Positions 18,246-28,374 of a stretch of DNA of 64,000 bases are shown piece after piece (position 1 is the first letter of the stretch; every line of letters starts with the position of its first letter). The notes beneath the pieces were generated by a model. The model made no database searches, was not told where the DNA came from, and saw only the letters and a program-made list of their open reading frames with translations. The stretch comes from Pseudoalteromonas arabiensis. GTDB lineage: Bacteria > Pseudomonadota > Gammaproteobacteria > Enterobacterales > Alteromonadaceae. The translations under genes were made by a program, and so were the position numbers. The DNA lies in NCBI RefSeq assembly GCF_001550155.1, contig NZ_LRUF01000024.1:4915-68914 (forward strand). The letters run 5' to 3'.

Positions 18246-19235
18246 TTAAAAATTATGTTCGTTTAAAAACTTCTTCGGTGTTGTTTGATACCAGCGCTTA
18301 AAGGCTCTTTGTAGTGCGCTTTGTTCTGAAAACCCTAACTTATTGCTGACTTCAAGCACAGAAAAACCTTGTAATAGCATTTGTTTTGCGTGCTGCTTCC
18401 TTTGTATATCGATTATTTTTGAAAAGCTTAATTGTTGGTCAGTTAAGTAACGTTGTAAGGTGCGCTTTTTAAAGCCAAGTAGCTGTGCTGCTTGTTCGAC
18501 TGTTGGGATATAGGGCAATTGGCTGGCGATAAATGCATTTAATTCGTTAATGTGATCAGTATGCGGGCTAACGTCGCCTGCTTGAGAGAGTAAGATTTGC
18601 TCAATTTCTGGATTAGGAGACAGTAAAGGGCTGCTAAGAAGTTTCTCATCAAAAATCAGGCAGTTTATGGCAGCATTAAACTCGATAGGGCAATTAAAAG
18701 TATCTTGATAAGCTAGCATGCACAAAGGTGAAGGAGGCTTTCTTGTAAGCTGTACCTTCTCGAGTGCAAGCTCTGCGTTTTGCTGGCAGCAATGCTTAGC
18801 AAAGGATAACCAGCTACTGAATAATTCATCAACCATGTAGTGATTTATTGTCTCTTTTGCATGCCAGCTAAGTCGGCATTGTTGGTTTTCATGTACTAAT
18901 TCAATATGGCCTATATTTCTCACTAAAGAATTTAGCTTTTGCGCGTGCTGTAGTGCTTTTTCAAGGTTTTGACTGACAAGTGCAACATGACCAAGTAATC
19001 CCCAATTTTGTGCCTTCAGAGATTGGCCAAATAACAGACCAATATGCTCTTTATTAAGCTGAGTATCTGCAAAGCACATTAACGATTCATAGTCAGAAAC
19101 AGGAAACCGATAGCAAGTGTCATCTAAATAATGAGCACGCTCTGCCAGTAATGAGTTTAGCTTTTCTGATTCAAGTCCTTGACGTTGAAGAAAATAGAAT
19201 AACGAACGAATTATTTGACTACTGACATAAAACAT
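18246..19235 (-). CDS. AraC-family transcriptional regulator
   Basis: 329 aa. The N-terminal two thirds resemble the arabinose-binding-like domain found in OruR/ArgR-type AraC regulators (LLGHVALVSQNLEKAL, ELVHENQQCRLSW). The C-terminal 100 residues form two helix-turn-helix motifs: VEQAAQLLGFKKRTLQRYL and VLEVSNKLGFSEQSALQRAFKRWYQTTPKKF. It is transcribed divergently from the acylase lipoprotein at 19378 with 142 bp between them, so it probably controls that gene. The inducer is unknown. Confidence 0.88.
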   Translation of the reverse strand: MFYVSSQIIRSLFYFLQRQGLESEKLNSLLAERAHYLDDTCYRFPVSDYESLMCFADTQLNKEHIGLLFGQSLKAQNWGLLGHVALVSQNLEKALQHAQKLNSLVRNIGHIELVHENQQCRLSWHAKETINHYMVDELFSSWLSFAKHCCQQNAELALEKVQLTRKPPSPLCMLAYQDTFNCPIEFNAAINCLIFDEKLLSSPLLSPNPEIEQILLSQAGDVSPHTDHINELNAFIASQLPYIPTVEQAAQLLGFKKRTLQRYLTDQQLSFSKIIDIQRKQHAKQMLLQGFSVLEVSNKLGFSEQSALQRAFKRWYQTTPKKFLNEHNF

Positions 19236-19377
19236 AGGATTTCATTTTTTATTATTAGAAATATTAAGCTGCATGAGTTGGCGCGCAAAGTCAATATATT
19301 GCGTAGAGAGTCAAGATTTAGTGAATTAATTAAGGCAAGCTGGTCAATGGATACAATAACCATAATAAGGATGCACA

Positions 19378-21927
19378 ATGAAACTCCACCCTTTAGTATT
19401 CAGTGTTGCCGCAGCACTACTCACTGTGGGCTGTAATTCTGATAGCAATAATGATGTTACTGAACCACCTGTCACGATAACCCCTGAACCTGAAGAGGTC
19501 GTAAAGGTGGCTATTCCAAACTTCGCCGAGGGCAGCACACTTGAAGCTAATATTCGTTGGACAAGTTACGGTGTGCCGCATATTACGGCAACAAACCTTG
19601 AGAGCTTGGCATTTGGTAGTGGTTATGCATATGCCAAAGATCATGCTTGTTTGTTGATGGATCAAATTATTAAAACTCGCGGCGAACGTGCTAAATATTA
19701 TGGCCCTGACCAAGTCGCTGGTAGTGGTGACTCTAAACACTTAATTTCTGATTTTGGTTACAAAGCATTAGGGGTTAATGAATATGCATTACAGCATTAT
19801 GATGAACTGGATGAAACCAGCCGTGCTCACTTTGAGGGATTTGTGCAAGGCTTTAATAAATATGTCAATGACACGGGGGCTGCGAATCTAGCGCCTGAAT
19901 GTGCGTCAGCACCTTGGGTGATAAGCTTAACCGCACAAGATATGCTGGCATATTCAATGGCAACTGTGCAGTTGGCAAGTTCAGCAAACTTTTTAGAGCT
20001 CGCATTTTTTGCAAACCCTGGCGACGGTGATGAGTATTTGCCTGTGCCAAGTAGCAATGCGCCAAGCGCTGTTTCCAGTTTAGTTAAAAATGTCAATCAA
20101 CAAGCAAAGCAATTTAAATTAGAAAAGAAATTTAAGCATTTAGGTTCTAATGGTTGGGGTTTGGGTAAAGAGATGATGGCCAATGGCAAAGGTGGATTAT
20201 TAGCAAACCCTCACTTTCCCCATGAAGGAAACCTACGTTTTTGGCAGTCACATTTAACCGTACCCGGTGCAATGAATGTGATGGGAGGGAGTTTGCAAGG
20301 TATGCCGGGGGTGATTAATATCGGTTTTAATGAACATGTTGCATGGACACATACCTTCTCAACAGCACGTCACTTTTTAATTTATCAACTTGCATTAAAT
20401 GAAGATGATCGTATGAGTTATCGTGTTGAAGATGAGCTGCATACGATAACCAGTAAAACAATTTCAGTTGAGGTTGCCATTGGCCCCAATACGACCATTG
20501 AGCTTCAAAAACCATTTTATTACAGCCATCATGGTTTGATGTTAGAGACACCCGCCGCTAATGGTTTAGGCTGGAATGATAGCCAAGCATTTACGATTAA
20601 AGATGCGAATGAATTTAACATGGATGTGGTTGCCCAGTGGTCTGCGCTTAATCAGGCGGTGAGTCTTGATGATATGAAAGAGTCGTTCGCTAAGTTTGAT
20701 GGGGTGTCATTCAACAACACCATGGCGGCAGATAAAGCTGGGAATGTATTTTATGTGGATGATAGTACCGTTCTCAAATTAAATGACACAGCCAATTTAG
20801 CCATCCGTCTACAACCTGAACTTGTGGCCTTAAGAGAATCAACTGGATTTGATTTAGTGCCAGGAAATATGAAGCTATTTGAAAGTCAGGGTAAGGCGCC
20901 ATTTACCGAAGCTCCTCAGCTCACCCGCACCGACTATGTACAAAATTCAAATGATAGTTATTGGGTTACAAACCTAAACGAGCCACTTGTTGGCTTTGCA
21001 GCTCAGTATGGTGACGTTCATACACCACTCTCATTACGTACGCGGATGGGTCTAAAATTATTGCAAGATGGCGGTGGCGAAGATGCTAAGTTCACTCTTG
21101 ATGAATTAGAGCAAGCACTGGTAGGCAACCGTATTTATTTAGGTGAACTTGTATTTGCAGATCTTGCTATGCAGTGTCAGGCACAAGGTGATGTACCTGT
21201 ACAGGTTACGAGCGATGTTGCGGTTGATGTAAGTCCTGCTTGCGATATTTTATCGAACTGGAATGGGGCTATGAATTTAGAGACTCAGGGGGCAGCATTA
21301 ATTCGTGAATTTGCTCACTTGTTTAATCCGTCTGCTCATTTATACACTAATTTTGATGTTACAGACCCTGCAAATACTCCCCATACTTTACGCCAAGACA
21401 AAGTTGCATTAAAAGTATTGGCGCACGCGATGCTTAATTTACAGTCAAATGGTATCTCATTAACAGATACTTTAGCGGATTTGCAGTTTGTCGAAAAATC
21501 ATTGGCTGGTGGTCATGCTTCGGGTGAACAATTGCCATGGGCTGGGCCGATGCATGTTGAAGGAGGGTTCAATGTCTTTCGGTTTGATAGAAGTAATCTA
21601 ACTCGTTCTACATTAATTCCTTATGCAGACTATCAAACATTACCTGATGCAATAACGGGTAAGCCTTTGGCTTCTAATTTATCATCACAAGGTTACCCAG
21701 TGAACTATGGTTCAAGTTGGATGTTTGTGATGAACTTTACTGAAGATGGGCCGGTTGCAAAAGGATTACTGACTATGTCGCAAAGTTCTGACTCACGTTC
21801 AGAGCATTTTGATGATCAAAGTCGTTATTATTCGCAAACGGCTAAGTTGAGGCCTCTATTTTACAAAGAGGCTGATATTGCACTTAACTTAATTGATGAA
21901 ATAGATATTTCAATGACTAAGCAATAA
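19378..21927 (+). CDS. penicillin/acyl-homoserine-lactone acylase family lipoprotein
   Basis: 849 aa. Ntn-hydrolase of the S45 family. The signal peptide ends in the lipobox LTVGC, so a membrane-anchored periplasmic or outer-membrane location is expected. A precursor of this family is cut before the catalytic Ser; here the site is [10 protein letters not shown] with Ser257, followed by [14 protein letters not shown] and [18 protein letters not shown], the expected oxyanion and substrate-pocket segments. A late Asn in [10 protein letters not shown] fits the catalytic Asn. The ribosome binding site AAGGA lies 6 bp upstream. Family members cleave penicillins, other cyclic lipopeptides or acyl-homoserine lactones; which applies here is not decided. 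The divergent AraC-type gene is the likely regulator. Confidence 0.88.
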   Translation: MKLHPLVFSVAAALLTVGCNSDSNNDVTEPPVTITPEPEEVVKVAIPNFAEGSTLEANIRWTSYGVPHITATNLESLAFGSGYAYAKDHACLLMDQIIKTRGERAKYYGPDQVAGSGDSKHLISDFGYKALGVNEYALQHYDELDETSRAHFEGFVQGFNKYVNDTGAANLAPECASAPWVISLTAQDMLAYSMATVQLASSANFLELAFFANPGDGDEYLPVPSSNAPSAVSSLVKNVNQQAKQFKLEKKFKHLGSNGWGLGKEMMANGKGGLLANPHFPHEGNLRFWQSHLTVPGAMNVMGGSLQGMPGVINIGFNEHVAWTHTFSTARHFLIYQLALNEDDRMSYRVEDELHTITSKTISVEVAIGPNTTIELQKPFYYSHHGLMLETPAANGLGWNDSQAFTIKDANEFNMDVVAQWSALNQAVSLDDMKESFAKFDGVSFNNTMAADKAGNVFYVDDSTVLKLNDTANLAIRLQPELVALRESTGFDLVPGNMKLFESQGKAPFTEAPQLTRTDYVQNSNDSYWVTNLNEPLVGFAAQYGDVHTPLSLRTRMGLKLLQDGGGEDAKFTLDELEQALVGNRIYLGELVFADLAMQCQAQGDVPVQVTSDVAVDVSPACDILSNWNGAMNLETQGAALIREFAHLFNPSAHLYTNFDVTDPANTPHTLRQDKVALKVLAHAMLNLQSNGISLTDTLADLQFVEKSLAGGHASGEQLPWAGPMHVEGGFNVFRFDRSNLTRSTLIPYADYQTLPDAITGKPLASNLSSQGYPVNYGSSWMFVMNFTEDGPVAKGLLTMSQSSDSRSEHFDDQSRYYSQTAKLRPLFYKEADIALNLIDEIDISMTKQ

Positions 21928-22636
21928 ATGGAACTTGCTCGGTCAGTGCAATAGCACTGGCCGAGATATCAGCTTTATAAGCATACACCTCAACACCGCA
22001 ATCAATGGCTTGTGTTAATAACGAACAATACGTTTCATCAATATGCTTGGCACCACTGACTTGGCTAATTCCTTCGTGTAGCACAGCAAAAAGTAATACG
22101 GCGCGATGCCCTTGTTGCACCATTTCGATAAGTTCTCTGATATGTTTTTGGCCACGAACTGTTTGCGCATCGGGAAAATAGCCTTGTCCTGATTGGGGGT
22201 TATCTTCACTTAGTAATGTCACCGACTTTACTTCAACGTAGCAATTTGCTTTGTCATTAGCGGTGAGTAAAAAATCGATACGACTGTTCTCTTGCCCATA
22301 TTTTACTTCAGCTTGAATTGTGCTGTAGTCGCAAAGCTCTTTTATTACATTATGTGTTAATGCTTCATGCACCACTTGATTGGCTATTGCGGTATTAACG
22401 CAAATTAACTGTCCGAAATGATTTTTAGTAAGCTGTAAAGAGTGTGGGTATTTTCGTTTTTTGTTATCACTGGTTGAGTAATAAGCGCTAAACCCAGGCT
22501 CAGCACAACCAGTCATCTTTCCTGTATTGGCACAGTGGGCGGTAAATTGCTCGCCAGTTTCTAGCTCAAGATCCGCTAAAAAACGTTTATAGCGTTTGAG
22601 CAATTTAGCAGATTGTAAAGGTGGTAAAAAATGCAT
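21917..22636 (-). CDS. sfsA: SfsA family protein (sugar fermentation stimulation)
   Basis: 239 aa, full family length. Cytoplasmic protein with an OB-like N-terminal part and a nuclease-like fold. Conserved segments are [61 protein letters not shown] and [14 protein letters not shown]. The exact biochemical role is not settled even in E. coli, where it influences maltose metabolism. The 3' end overlaps the 3' end of the convergent acylase gene by 11 bp. Confidence 0.95.
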   Translation of the reverse strand: MHFLPPLQSAKLLKRYKRFLADLELETGEQFTAHCANTGKMTGCAEPGFSAYYSTSDNKKRKYPHSLQLTKNHFGQLICVNTAIANQVVHEALTHNVIKELCDYSTIQAEVKYGQENSRIDFLLTANDKANCYVEVKSVTLLSEDNPQSGQGYFPDAQTVRGQKHIRELIEMVQQGHRAVLLFAVLHEGISQVSGAKHIDETYCSLLTQAIDCGVEVYAYKADISASAIALTEQVPFIA

Positions 22637-22797
22637 AATTTTGTTTTGATTAAACGCGTTCGTTCATTGTAAATGAATAGCGACATAGAATGCACCCTTA
22701 GTCTGTTTAGTAAAGGTTATTTATCGCAAGCGGTTGGGATGTCGCGTTCGCTGTAGTAAACTCGATAAACAATTTTCAGCGCAAAGAGTATTCTAAC

Positions 22798-24093
22798 ATG
22801 TCGGAAAAATTTTTAGTTCAACTTAGCGAGCAGGGTGCTGCCGCGCATTGGGGTGAAAAAGCCTCTCTTTCTTTTACTGAACAAGGCGCAACCGTTCATT
22901 TAACTGAGCAAGATACACTTAAAAACGTACAAAAAGCAGCGCGTACGTTAGCGAATCAAGGCTTAAAGAATGTTGCTCTAACGGGTGATGTTTGGTGCAC
23001 TGAAACACAATGGGCTTTTTATCAAGGCTTTGTATCGCCAAAAAATTTAGATGCAGTTGAGTTTGCCGAAAACGCAAAAACAGATAGCAATGAACTGGCT
23101 GCATTAACAAAATCAGCGACATGGGCTCGCCAAATGATCAACGGCACTGCCGATGATATTTTTCCTGAAAGCTTGGCAGGTAAAGCGGCTGAGTTTATTC
23201 AGTCATTAGCGCCTGAGCACGTTAGTTACCAAATCATTAAAGGTGATGCACTTTTAGAATATCAATGGATAGGTATTCACGCTGTAGGCCGTGGTAGTGA
23301 GCGTCCACCTGTATTATTAGAGCTAGATTACAACCCAACCGGTGACGACAATGCCCCTGTTGATGCTGCTCTTGTGGGTAAAGGGATCACATTCGATTCG
23401 GGGGGTTATTCAATTAAAGCAAGCGAAGGCATGCTTGGTATGAAATGCGATATGGGCGGTGCAGCAACGGTTACTGCTGGTTTAGCGCTTGCTATTAGTC
23501 GTGGCGTGAATAAACGCATTAAGCTGTTTTTATGTTGTGCTGAAAATTTAATTTCAGGTCATGCTTATAAACTAGGTGATATTCTTACTTATAAAAATGG
23601 CACAACAGTTGAAATTGTTAATACCGATGCTGAGGGCCGCTTAGTACTTGCTGATGGCTTAATGGCTGCGGGTGAAACTGGCGCACCATTAATCATTGAT
23701 GCGGCAACGCTAACTGGGGCTGCACTTGTGGCTGTAGGTCAAGAGTACAATGCATTATTTGGCCTTGATAAAGACTTTGTGCGTGAAGTACAAGATTTTG
23801 CAGAGCAAGAAATGGAGGCAGCATGGCCACTCCCTCTTGAAAAGTGGCACCAACAAAACTGCCCATCGCCTTATGCTGATACAGCAAATAGTCGCCCACA
23901 AAAAGGCGGCGGTTACGGCGGTGCGTCAAATGCTGCTGGCTTCTTATCGCGCTTTGTTCCTAACGATGGTAAAGGTTGGGTGCACATTGACCTTGCTGCA
24001 GCATTCAATATGGGTAGTACGAGTGAGTGGGCCGCGGGTGCTACAACACAAGGTATGCGCACGGTTGCTAGAACGTTGCTTGAAAAAGCTTAA
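22798..24093 (+). CDS. pepB: aminopeptidase PepB (leucyl aminopeptidase family M17)
   Basis: 431 aa, the usual PepB length. Metal-dependent cytoplasmic removal of N-terminal residues from peptides. The metal-binding region has VGKGITFDSGGYSIK (Lys and Asp ligands), MKCDMGGAA and the M17 signature NTDAEGRLVLADG. The alternative N-terminal domain is shorter than in PepA, consistent with PepB. It stands alone with a terminator directly downstream. Confidence 0.95.
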   Translation: MSEKFLVQLSEQGAAAHWGEKASLSFTEQGATVHLTEQDTLKNVQKAARTLANQGLKNVALTGDVWCTETQWAFYQGFVSPKNLDAVEFAENAKTDSNELAALTKSATWARQMINGTADDIFPESLAGKAAEFIQSLAPEHVSYQIIKGDALLEYQWIGIHAVGRGSERPPVLLELDYNPTGDDNAPVDAALVGKGITFDSGGYSIKASEGMLGMKCDMGGAATVTAGLALAISRGVNKRIKLFLCCAENLISGHAYKLGDILTYKNGTTVEIVNTDAEGRLVLADGLMAAGETGAPLIIDAATLTGAALVAVGQEYNALFGLDKDFVREVQDFAEQEMEAAWPLPLEKWHQQNCPSPYADTANSRPQKGGGYGGASNAAGFLSRFVPNDGKGWVHIDLAAAFNMGSTSEWAAGATTQGMRTVARTLLEKA

Positions 24094-24119
24094 TTGAGTA
24101 CTACACGAAGTATATTACC

Positions 24120-24147
24120 AAAAGCGCCTTTATTAGGCGCTTTTTTG
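24120..24147 (+). terminator. intrinsic terminator after pepB
   Basis: AAGCGCCT and AGGCGCTT pair around a short loop, followed by a T run, 27 bp after the pepB stop. Confidence 0.93.
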
Positions 24148-24289
24148 TTTTTTAATGTGATTTACAAACTGATACAAGATTTTTTTCATCATTTAGTATA
24201 AAATCTCGCCCCACATTTTCTCATCAAGTGGTTAGTTTAAATTTCATTAACTACACTTGAATGATCAATTCACACTGGGGTCTCTATTT

Positions 24290-24856
24290 ATGTCAGATAA
24301 GTGCTATATCACTGCGCAGCAGTTACTTGAAGATTCGTTTCGCGTTGCTGCTAAAGTTTATGAAGATGGTTTTCGTCCAGATTTCATCATTGGTATTTGG
24401 CGTGGTGGTGCTCCTATCGGTATCGCAGTACAAGAGTACTACGATTACAAAGGTATAGAGACAGACCATATTGCTGTTCGTACATCGTCTTATTACGGTA
24501 TTAATCAGCAATCAAAAGAAATTAAAGTACATGGTTTGCATTATATTATCGAAAATGCCGACGCAGATGACTCGTTATTGATTGTTGATGATGTATTTGA
24601 TTCTGGACGTAGTATTTTTGCTTTAAAAGAAAAACTTTCTGAATTAATGCGCTTAAATTTACCGCGAGATATTCGTGTTGCTTGCCCATATTACAAGCCT
24701 AAAAACTCAAAAGTAGACATGGTACCTGAGTATTATATTCATGAGTCTGATGAGTGGTTAGTTTTCCCTCATGAGCTGTCAGGTTTAACGCCAGATGAAA
24801 TTATTGAAGGCAAGTCAGACTTAGCAAACATTCAAGATCTACTATTAAATAAGTAG
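24290..24856 (+). CDS. phosphoribosyltransferase family protein (purine salvage type)
   Basis: 188 aa from the ATG at 24290; the frame is open from 24257, but GGGGTC precedes 24290 and the N-terminus then fits the family. The PRPP-binding motif LLIVDDVFDSGRS is intact, with the PPi loop region GIWRGGAPIG upstream. These define a type I phosphoribosyltransferase, probably acting on hypoxanthine/guanine or xanthine, or a related regulator-like PRTase. The substrate cannot be fixed from the sequence. It is a single gene, followed convergently by a Crp-like regulator. Confidence 0.85.
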   Translation: MSDKCYITAQQLLEDSFRVAAKVYEDGFRPDFIIGIWRGGAPIGIAVQEYYDYKGIETDHIAVRTSSYYGINQQSKEIKVHGLHYIIENADADDSLLIVDDVFDSGRSIFALKEKLSELMRLNLPRDIRVACPYYKPKNSKVDMVPEYYIHESDEWLVFPHELSGLTPDEIIEGKSDLANIQDLLLNK

Positions 24857-24893
24857 ATTACCGCTTAGCTGAAGTGAGTATGTAGGTACATAC

Positions 24894-25550
24894 TCACAAT
24901 TGTGAAAAGCTATCAACATAGTTGCTTAGCTTTTCTATATCAACAACCTTGAGTCCTTGATTGCTTCTTACTATTAATCCTTTTTCTACCAGCTCTGTCA
25001 CTACGCGGCGATAAGCACGTTCAGTGGTTGCGAACCGTTCGGCTTCTGCATTAACCGTAGGGTAGGCGCGTAGCAGTGTTGGGTTATTATTCTCAGCCCT
25101 TAATAAACAGTCTTTTGCGATGTTATAACTCAGTGGCAATAGGAGTTTATCGAGATTTATTTTCTGATTCTCTTGAAACTTAGCAGCAATAGTTTGTGCT
25201 GTGTACAAGCTGAGTTCTGGCTTTTCTAGCAACAGTGAGCGCCAATGTTTTAGCTCAATTAAGTTATAACTCACATCACTAAAACAGGTCACTGTGTAAA
25301 TGCAGGGTAAGTTGTTTAGCGCTTCAATCTCGCCAATCAAGGTGTTATTACAATCAAGCTGGCCGAGTAAGAGTCTGCGGCCATTACCCACATCATAACT
25401 AAGCGACACAGTTCCGCTTCTAACTAATACAAGTTTAGACAGAGGTTGATCTTGATGGATCAGCACTTCTTTTTTTGCTTGTTGGTAACGACTTCCAGCA
25501 AAAGTAAGTAATTGCTCAACGAGATAACTTGAAAAATGATATTGAAACAT
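24894..25550 (-). CDS. Crp/Fnr-family transcriptional regulator
   Basis: 218 aa. An N-terminal cyclic-nucleotide-binding-like beta roll (about 15-120, with LVLVRSGTVSLSYD and IGEIEAL) precedes a dimerisation helix and a C-terminal winged helix (about 150-215: AERFATTERAYRRVVTELVEKGLIVRSNQG). It resembles YeiL-type regulators. The usual cAMP-binding Arg/Ser pair is not evident, and no Fe-S cysteines are arranged as in Fnr. The target genes are unknown. Confidence 0.82.
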   Translation of the reverse strand: MFQYHFSSYLVEQLLTFAGSRYQQAKKEVLIHQDQPLSKLVLVRSGTVSLSYDVGNGRRLLLGQLDCNNTLIGEIEALNNLPCIYTVTCFSDVSYNLIELKHWRSLLLEKPELSLYTAQTIAAKFQENQKINLDKLLLPLSYNIAKDCLLRAENNNPTLLRAYPTVNAEAERFATTERAYRRVVTELVEKGLIVRSNQGLKVVDIEKLSNYVDSFSQL

Positions 25551-25756
25551 TAACGCCGCTCTTCGGACAATTGTCCTATTTATTACACCTTAATGACGTT
25601 AGCATTAAGATTCTAAGAATTCACGCTAACTTGCTAGCTAGGCTATGCCTTGCTTTTACCTTCATTTCCCGTGTTAATGATTTTAAGCAAAGTATTCACT
25701 GTGCTTTATAAGGTTTTCAGTAAGTTAGCTTTTTTATTTTCATTGTTAAAGTAGCA

Positions 25757-26047
25757 ATGAGTAAGTCAAAAAAAATGACAAGCTCTAATGCTAACCTAAA
25801 GCCTAGGAGAGAACAATTGAGTTGGGAATATTTAGGCTATTTAGCGTCTGCTTTGTTGGTCGCTTCTTTAACAATGAGTGATGTGGTTAAGCTGCGTTGG
25901 TTTAATTTGGCCGGATGTATTGCTTTTACTTGTTACGGTATAGCAATTGACGCCATTCCTGTTGCATTCACAAATGGACTCCTGACGTTTGTGAATATTT
26001 ACCATATTATTAAATTAAAGCGTCAGTCATCCACTGACGCTAAATAG
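25757..26047 (+). CDS. YgjV-like small inner-membrane protein
   Basis: 96 aa. After a basic N-terminus come three hydrophobic segments: YLGYLASALLVASLTM, LRWFNLAGCIAFTCYGIAI and VAFTNGLLTFVNIYHIIKL. The pattern RWFNLxGCxxFxxYG...PVAxxNxxxxxxNIYxxxK matches the bacterial YgjV (Imp-YgjV) family as recalled. Function is unknown. It is convergent with the amidohydrolase gene at 26055, which ends 8 bp away. Confidence 0.75.
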   Translation: MSKSKKMTSSNANLKPRREQLSWEYLGYLASALLVASLTMSDVVKLRWFNLAGCIAFTCYGIAIDAIPVAFTNGLLTFVNIYHIIKLKRQSSTDAK

Positions 26048-26054
26048 TGACCGT

Positions 26055-27695
26055 TTAGCGGTCTCGTTGATATTTTAGTTCGCCACCAATCCATGTTTGC
26101 TTTACCTTGATATCATGAATTTGTGAAACTGGAACTGTAAAGTAGTCTTTGTTTATTAAAATAAAGTCAGCCCATTTACCTTGCTCTAAACTGCCTAATT
26201 TAAACTCTTGGTGAGCAGCATAAGCGCCGCCTAAAGTGAACGCTCGCAAAGCTTCATCTCTCGATAATAGCTCTTTTGGCCGCCAACCACCTTTTGGTAA
26301 CTGGTTGTGATCCATGCGAGTAATGGCTGAATATAAACCATCGAATGGGTCAGCTAGTTCCACGGGGAAGTCAGAGCCCGCAGCCACAATTGAACCTTGC
26401 TCTAAAAATGTTTTCCAAGCATATGCACCGGTAAGTTGTTTATCGGTCAAGCGTTGTTCAGCCATATGCATGTCAGACGTGGCATGCACAGGTTGCATTG
26501 AGGGAATAATTTTTAGTGATTTGAAGCGAGGAATATCGTCGGGCGTAACAATCTGCGCATGCTCAATACGGTTACGTAACAAAATCCCCCCAGATTTTTT
26601 AAATACTTTTTCATAGGCATCTAATACGATACGGTTCGCTTTATCACCAATAGCATGGGTGTTCGCACTGAAACCATTTTCAAAGCTTAAGGTGAAAAGT
26701 TGTTCGAGTTTTTGCTGTGTTTCAAGCATTAAGCCATGGTAATTTTTTCGATCAGCATACTCATCAATTAGCGCAGCACCACGGCTACCCAGCGCACCAT
26801 CGGCGTATACTTTCACGCTTCTGATTGACATGTAGTCATGCATATCTTTATAGCGACCCGCTTTTAACATGGTGTCTAGTTTTGGGTCGCTTGCGCTTAA
26901 CATAGCAACAATTCTCAGCGGTAGAGTGCCTTGCTCGGCACGTTCTTTGTAAACTTGCCACGTATCATAATCAATACCCGCATCATGAGTTGATATAATG
27001 CCTAAGCTGAGCAAATGTTTACCTGCATTATCTAAAGCAGTATTAATGCTGGCGTGGCTTGCTTTTGGTACATGTTGGGTTATTAGTGTTTCTGCTTTAT
27101 CAATGAAGACACCTGAAGCTAGCCCTGAATCCAGTTTTAAAATTTCACCACCAGTAGGAGAGCGAGTGTCTTTTTCGATACCAGCAAGCGCCATGGCTTT
27201 CGAATTAACCCACACCGCATGGCCATCAACTCGAGACAGTACCACAGGCTTATCTTTTACATAGCGGTCTAAGTCTGCTGCCGTAGGAAATTGCGCGCCT
27301 GGCCATTGCTCTTGGTTCCAGCCACGACCAATGATCCAGCCTTGTTTATCTTTCGCAAATTCTGCGAGCTTTTTTCCTACCTCATCAACTGAACGGGTAT
27401 TTCTAACATCCAGTTGTGATAGGTTATTACCAAGGCCAATAACATGGCCATGAGCGTCAATAAGCCCAGGTAGTAAAGTCGCCTGTTCACCATCTAGGGC
27501 CGTTGCATCAGGATAACTGGCTTTTAAGGAGTCATTGCCTGTTTTGACCACCTTGCCGTCTTTAATAACCAGTGTTGAAAACTGCTTAGTATCCCCTTTA
27601 TAGGTCGGTGTGTAGCCATTGACGTTATAGATGACCGTTGTGTTTGCAAAACAGGATAGTGATGCTGATGCGAGTAAGCCGATGATGAATTTCAT
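26055..27695 (-). CDS. exported amidohydrolase, YtcJ-like (Amidohydro_3)
   Basis: 546 aa. An N-terminal signal peptide (MKFIIGLLASASLSCFA) is unusual for cytoplasmic amidohydrolases and points to the periplasm. The metal centre is visible as LPGLIDAHGHVIGLG, then GWIIGRGWNQEQWP, NTHAIGDKANR, NRIEHAQIV, MQPVHATSDM and AAGSDFPVE. These are the ordered motifs of the YtcJ/Amidohydro_3 family, which hydrolyse amide bonds in uncertain substrates. It is a single gene on the minus strand, upstream of the EF-hand cluster in position but with a gap and no sign of an operon. Confidence 0.88.
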   Translation of the reverse strand: MKFIIGLLASASLSCFANTTVIYNVNGYTPTYKGDTKQFSTLVIKDGKVVKTGNDSLKASYPDATALDGEQATLLPGLIDAHGHVIGLGNNLSQLDVRNTRSVDEVGKKLAEFAKDKQGWIIGRGWNQEQWPGAQFPTAADLDRYVKDKPVVLSRVDGHAVWVNSKAMALAGIEKDTRSPTGGEILKLDSGLASGVFIDKAETLITQHVPKASHASINTALDNAGKHLLSLGIISTHDAGIDYDTWQVYKERAEQGTLPLRIVAMLSASDPKLDTMLKAGRYKDMHDYMSIRSVKVYADGALGSRGAALIDEYADRKNYHGLMLETQQKLEQLFTLSFENGFSANTHAIGDKANRIVLDAYEKVFKKSGGILLRNRIEHAQIVTPDDIPRFKSLKIIPSMQPVHATSDMHMAEQRLTDKQLTGAYAWKTFLEQGSIVAAGSDFPVELADPFDGLYSAITRMDHNQLPKGGWRPKELLSRDEALRAFTLGGAYAAHQEFKLGSLEQGKWADFILINKDYFTVPVSQIHDIKVKQTWIGGELKYQRDR

Positions 27696-27800
27696 AATTG
27701 TCTTGTTTTTATTGATTTATAAAAACAGTATCAGAGTTGTAATAAACTGCAACTACTTGAACAAAAATGGCAGGGGAAGGGTGCTTGGCACACCCTCAAT

Positions 27801-28034
27801 TTATTTGCTAGCGTAAACTTCAAACTCTGCGAGCGATAACTTGTTATCTTTGTCTTTATCGTAACTTTGAAAACGAGACCAAAGTGCTGGGTCTCGTGCT
27901 GATTCAGAGCGACTTAAATAGCCGTCATCATTGCGATCAAGTTGTTTAAACTTCTCACCAATACTGCCAGAGGCTAAGCTCATAGTACTAAAAAGAAAAC
28001 ATGAAACTAAGCTGGTGATGGTTAATCTTGTCAT
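27801..28034 (-). CDS. small exported EF-hand protein 1
   Basis: 77 aa. Signal peptide (SCFLFSTMSLA) followed by two EF-hand calcium loops: DRNDDGYLSRSE and DKDKDNKLSLAE, each with acidic residues at 1, 3, 5 and a final Glu at 12. It probably binds calcium in the periplasm or outside the cell. It is the last of four related genes on this strand (27801-28839), and its start lies 6 bp from the stop of the next one. Confidence 0.88.
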   Translation of the reverse strand: MTRLTITSLVSCFLFSTMSLASGSIGEKFKQLDRNDDGYLSRSESARDPALWSRFQSYDKDKDNKLSLAEFEVYASK

Positions 28035-28040
28035 TGTTTG

Positions 28041-28274
28041 TTAGCTCTTACTTGTTAAATAATTTTTAAACTCAAGGAGTGATATGCGCTTGTCATTATC
28101 TTGATCCCACTGACTTATACGCTTTTTAAGATGAGGCTGAGGCGTAAGTTCGTCAGGGCTTAAATAGCCATCTTTATCCTTATCGAGATGATTAAAACGT
28201 TGTTTTACATCTAATGCAAAGCTATTAAAGCTAAATGTAATAAGGATTAGTGAAATAACTGAGACTATTTTCAT
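28041..28274 (-). CDS. small exported EF-hand protein 2
   Basis: 77 aa from the ATG at 28274, which has AAGGAG seven bases upstream and opens a signal peptide (VSVISLILITFSFNSFA); a longer frame from 28307 would bury the signal. Two EF-hand loops: DKDKDGYLSPDE and DQDNDKRISLLE. It is paralogous to its neighbours in layout and length. The upstream 100 bp holds a nested palindrome. Confidence 0.88.
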   Translation of the reverse strand: MKIVSVISLILITFSFNSFALDVKQRFNHLDKDKDGYLSPDELTPQPHLKKRISQWDQDNDKRISLLEFKNYLTSKS

Positions 28275-28293
28275 ACTGCGCTCCTTGTTAGTG

Positions 28294-28368
28294 AAAGTGC
28301 TTGCCATAATTTAATTCCCAAAATTAAATCCGTTTACACACTCCCTCAGGGATTATGGCAAACACTTT
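28294..28368. repeat. nested palindrome between EF-hand genes
   Basis: Outer arms AAAGTGCTTGCCATAAT (28294-28310) and ATTATGGCAAACACTTT (28352-28368) are inverted with one mismatch in 17 bp. An inner inverted repeat, ATTTAATT and AATTAAAT (28309-28316, 28322-28329), sits inside. The whole is a 75-bp imperfect palindrome that fills most of the spacer between EF-hand genes 2 and 3. It lies just after the stop of gene 3 and overlaps the upstream region of gene 2. It could be a REP/MITE-like element or an RNA structure. Confidence 0.8.
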
Positions 28369-28374
28369 AAGTCG

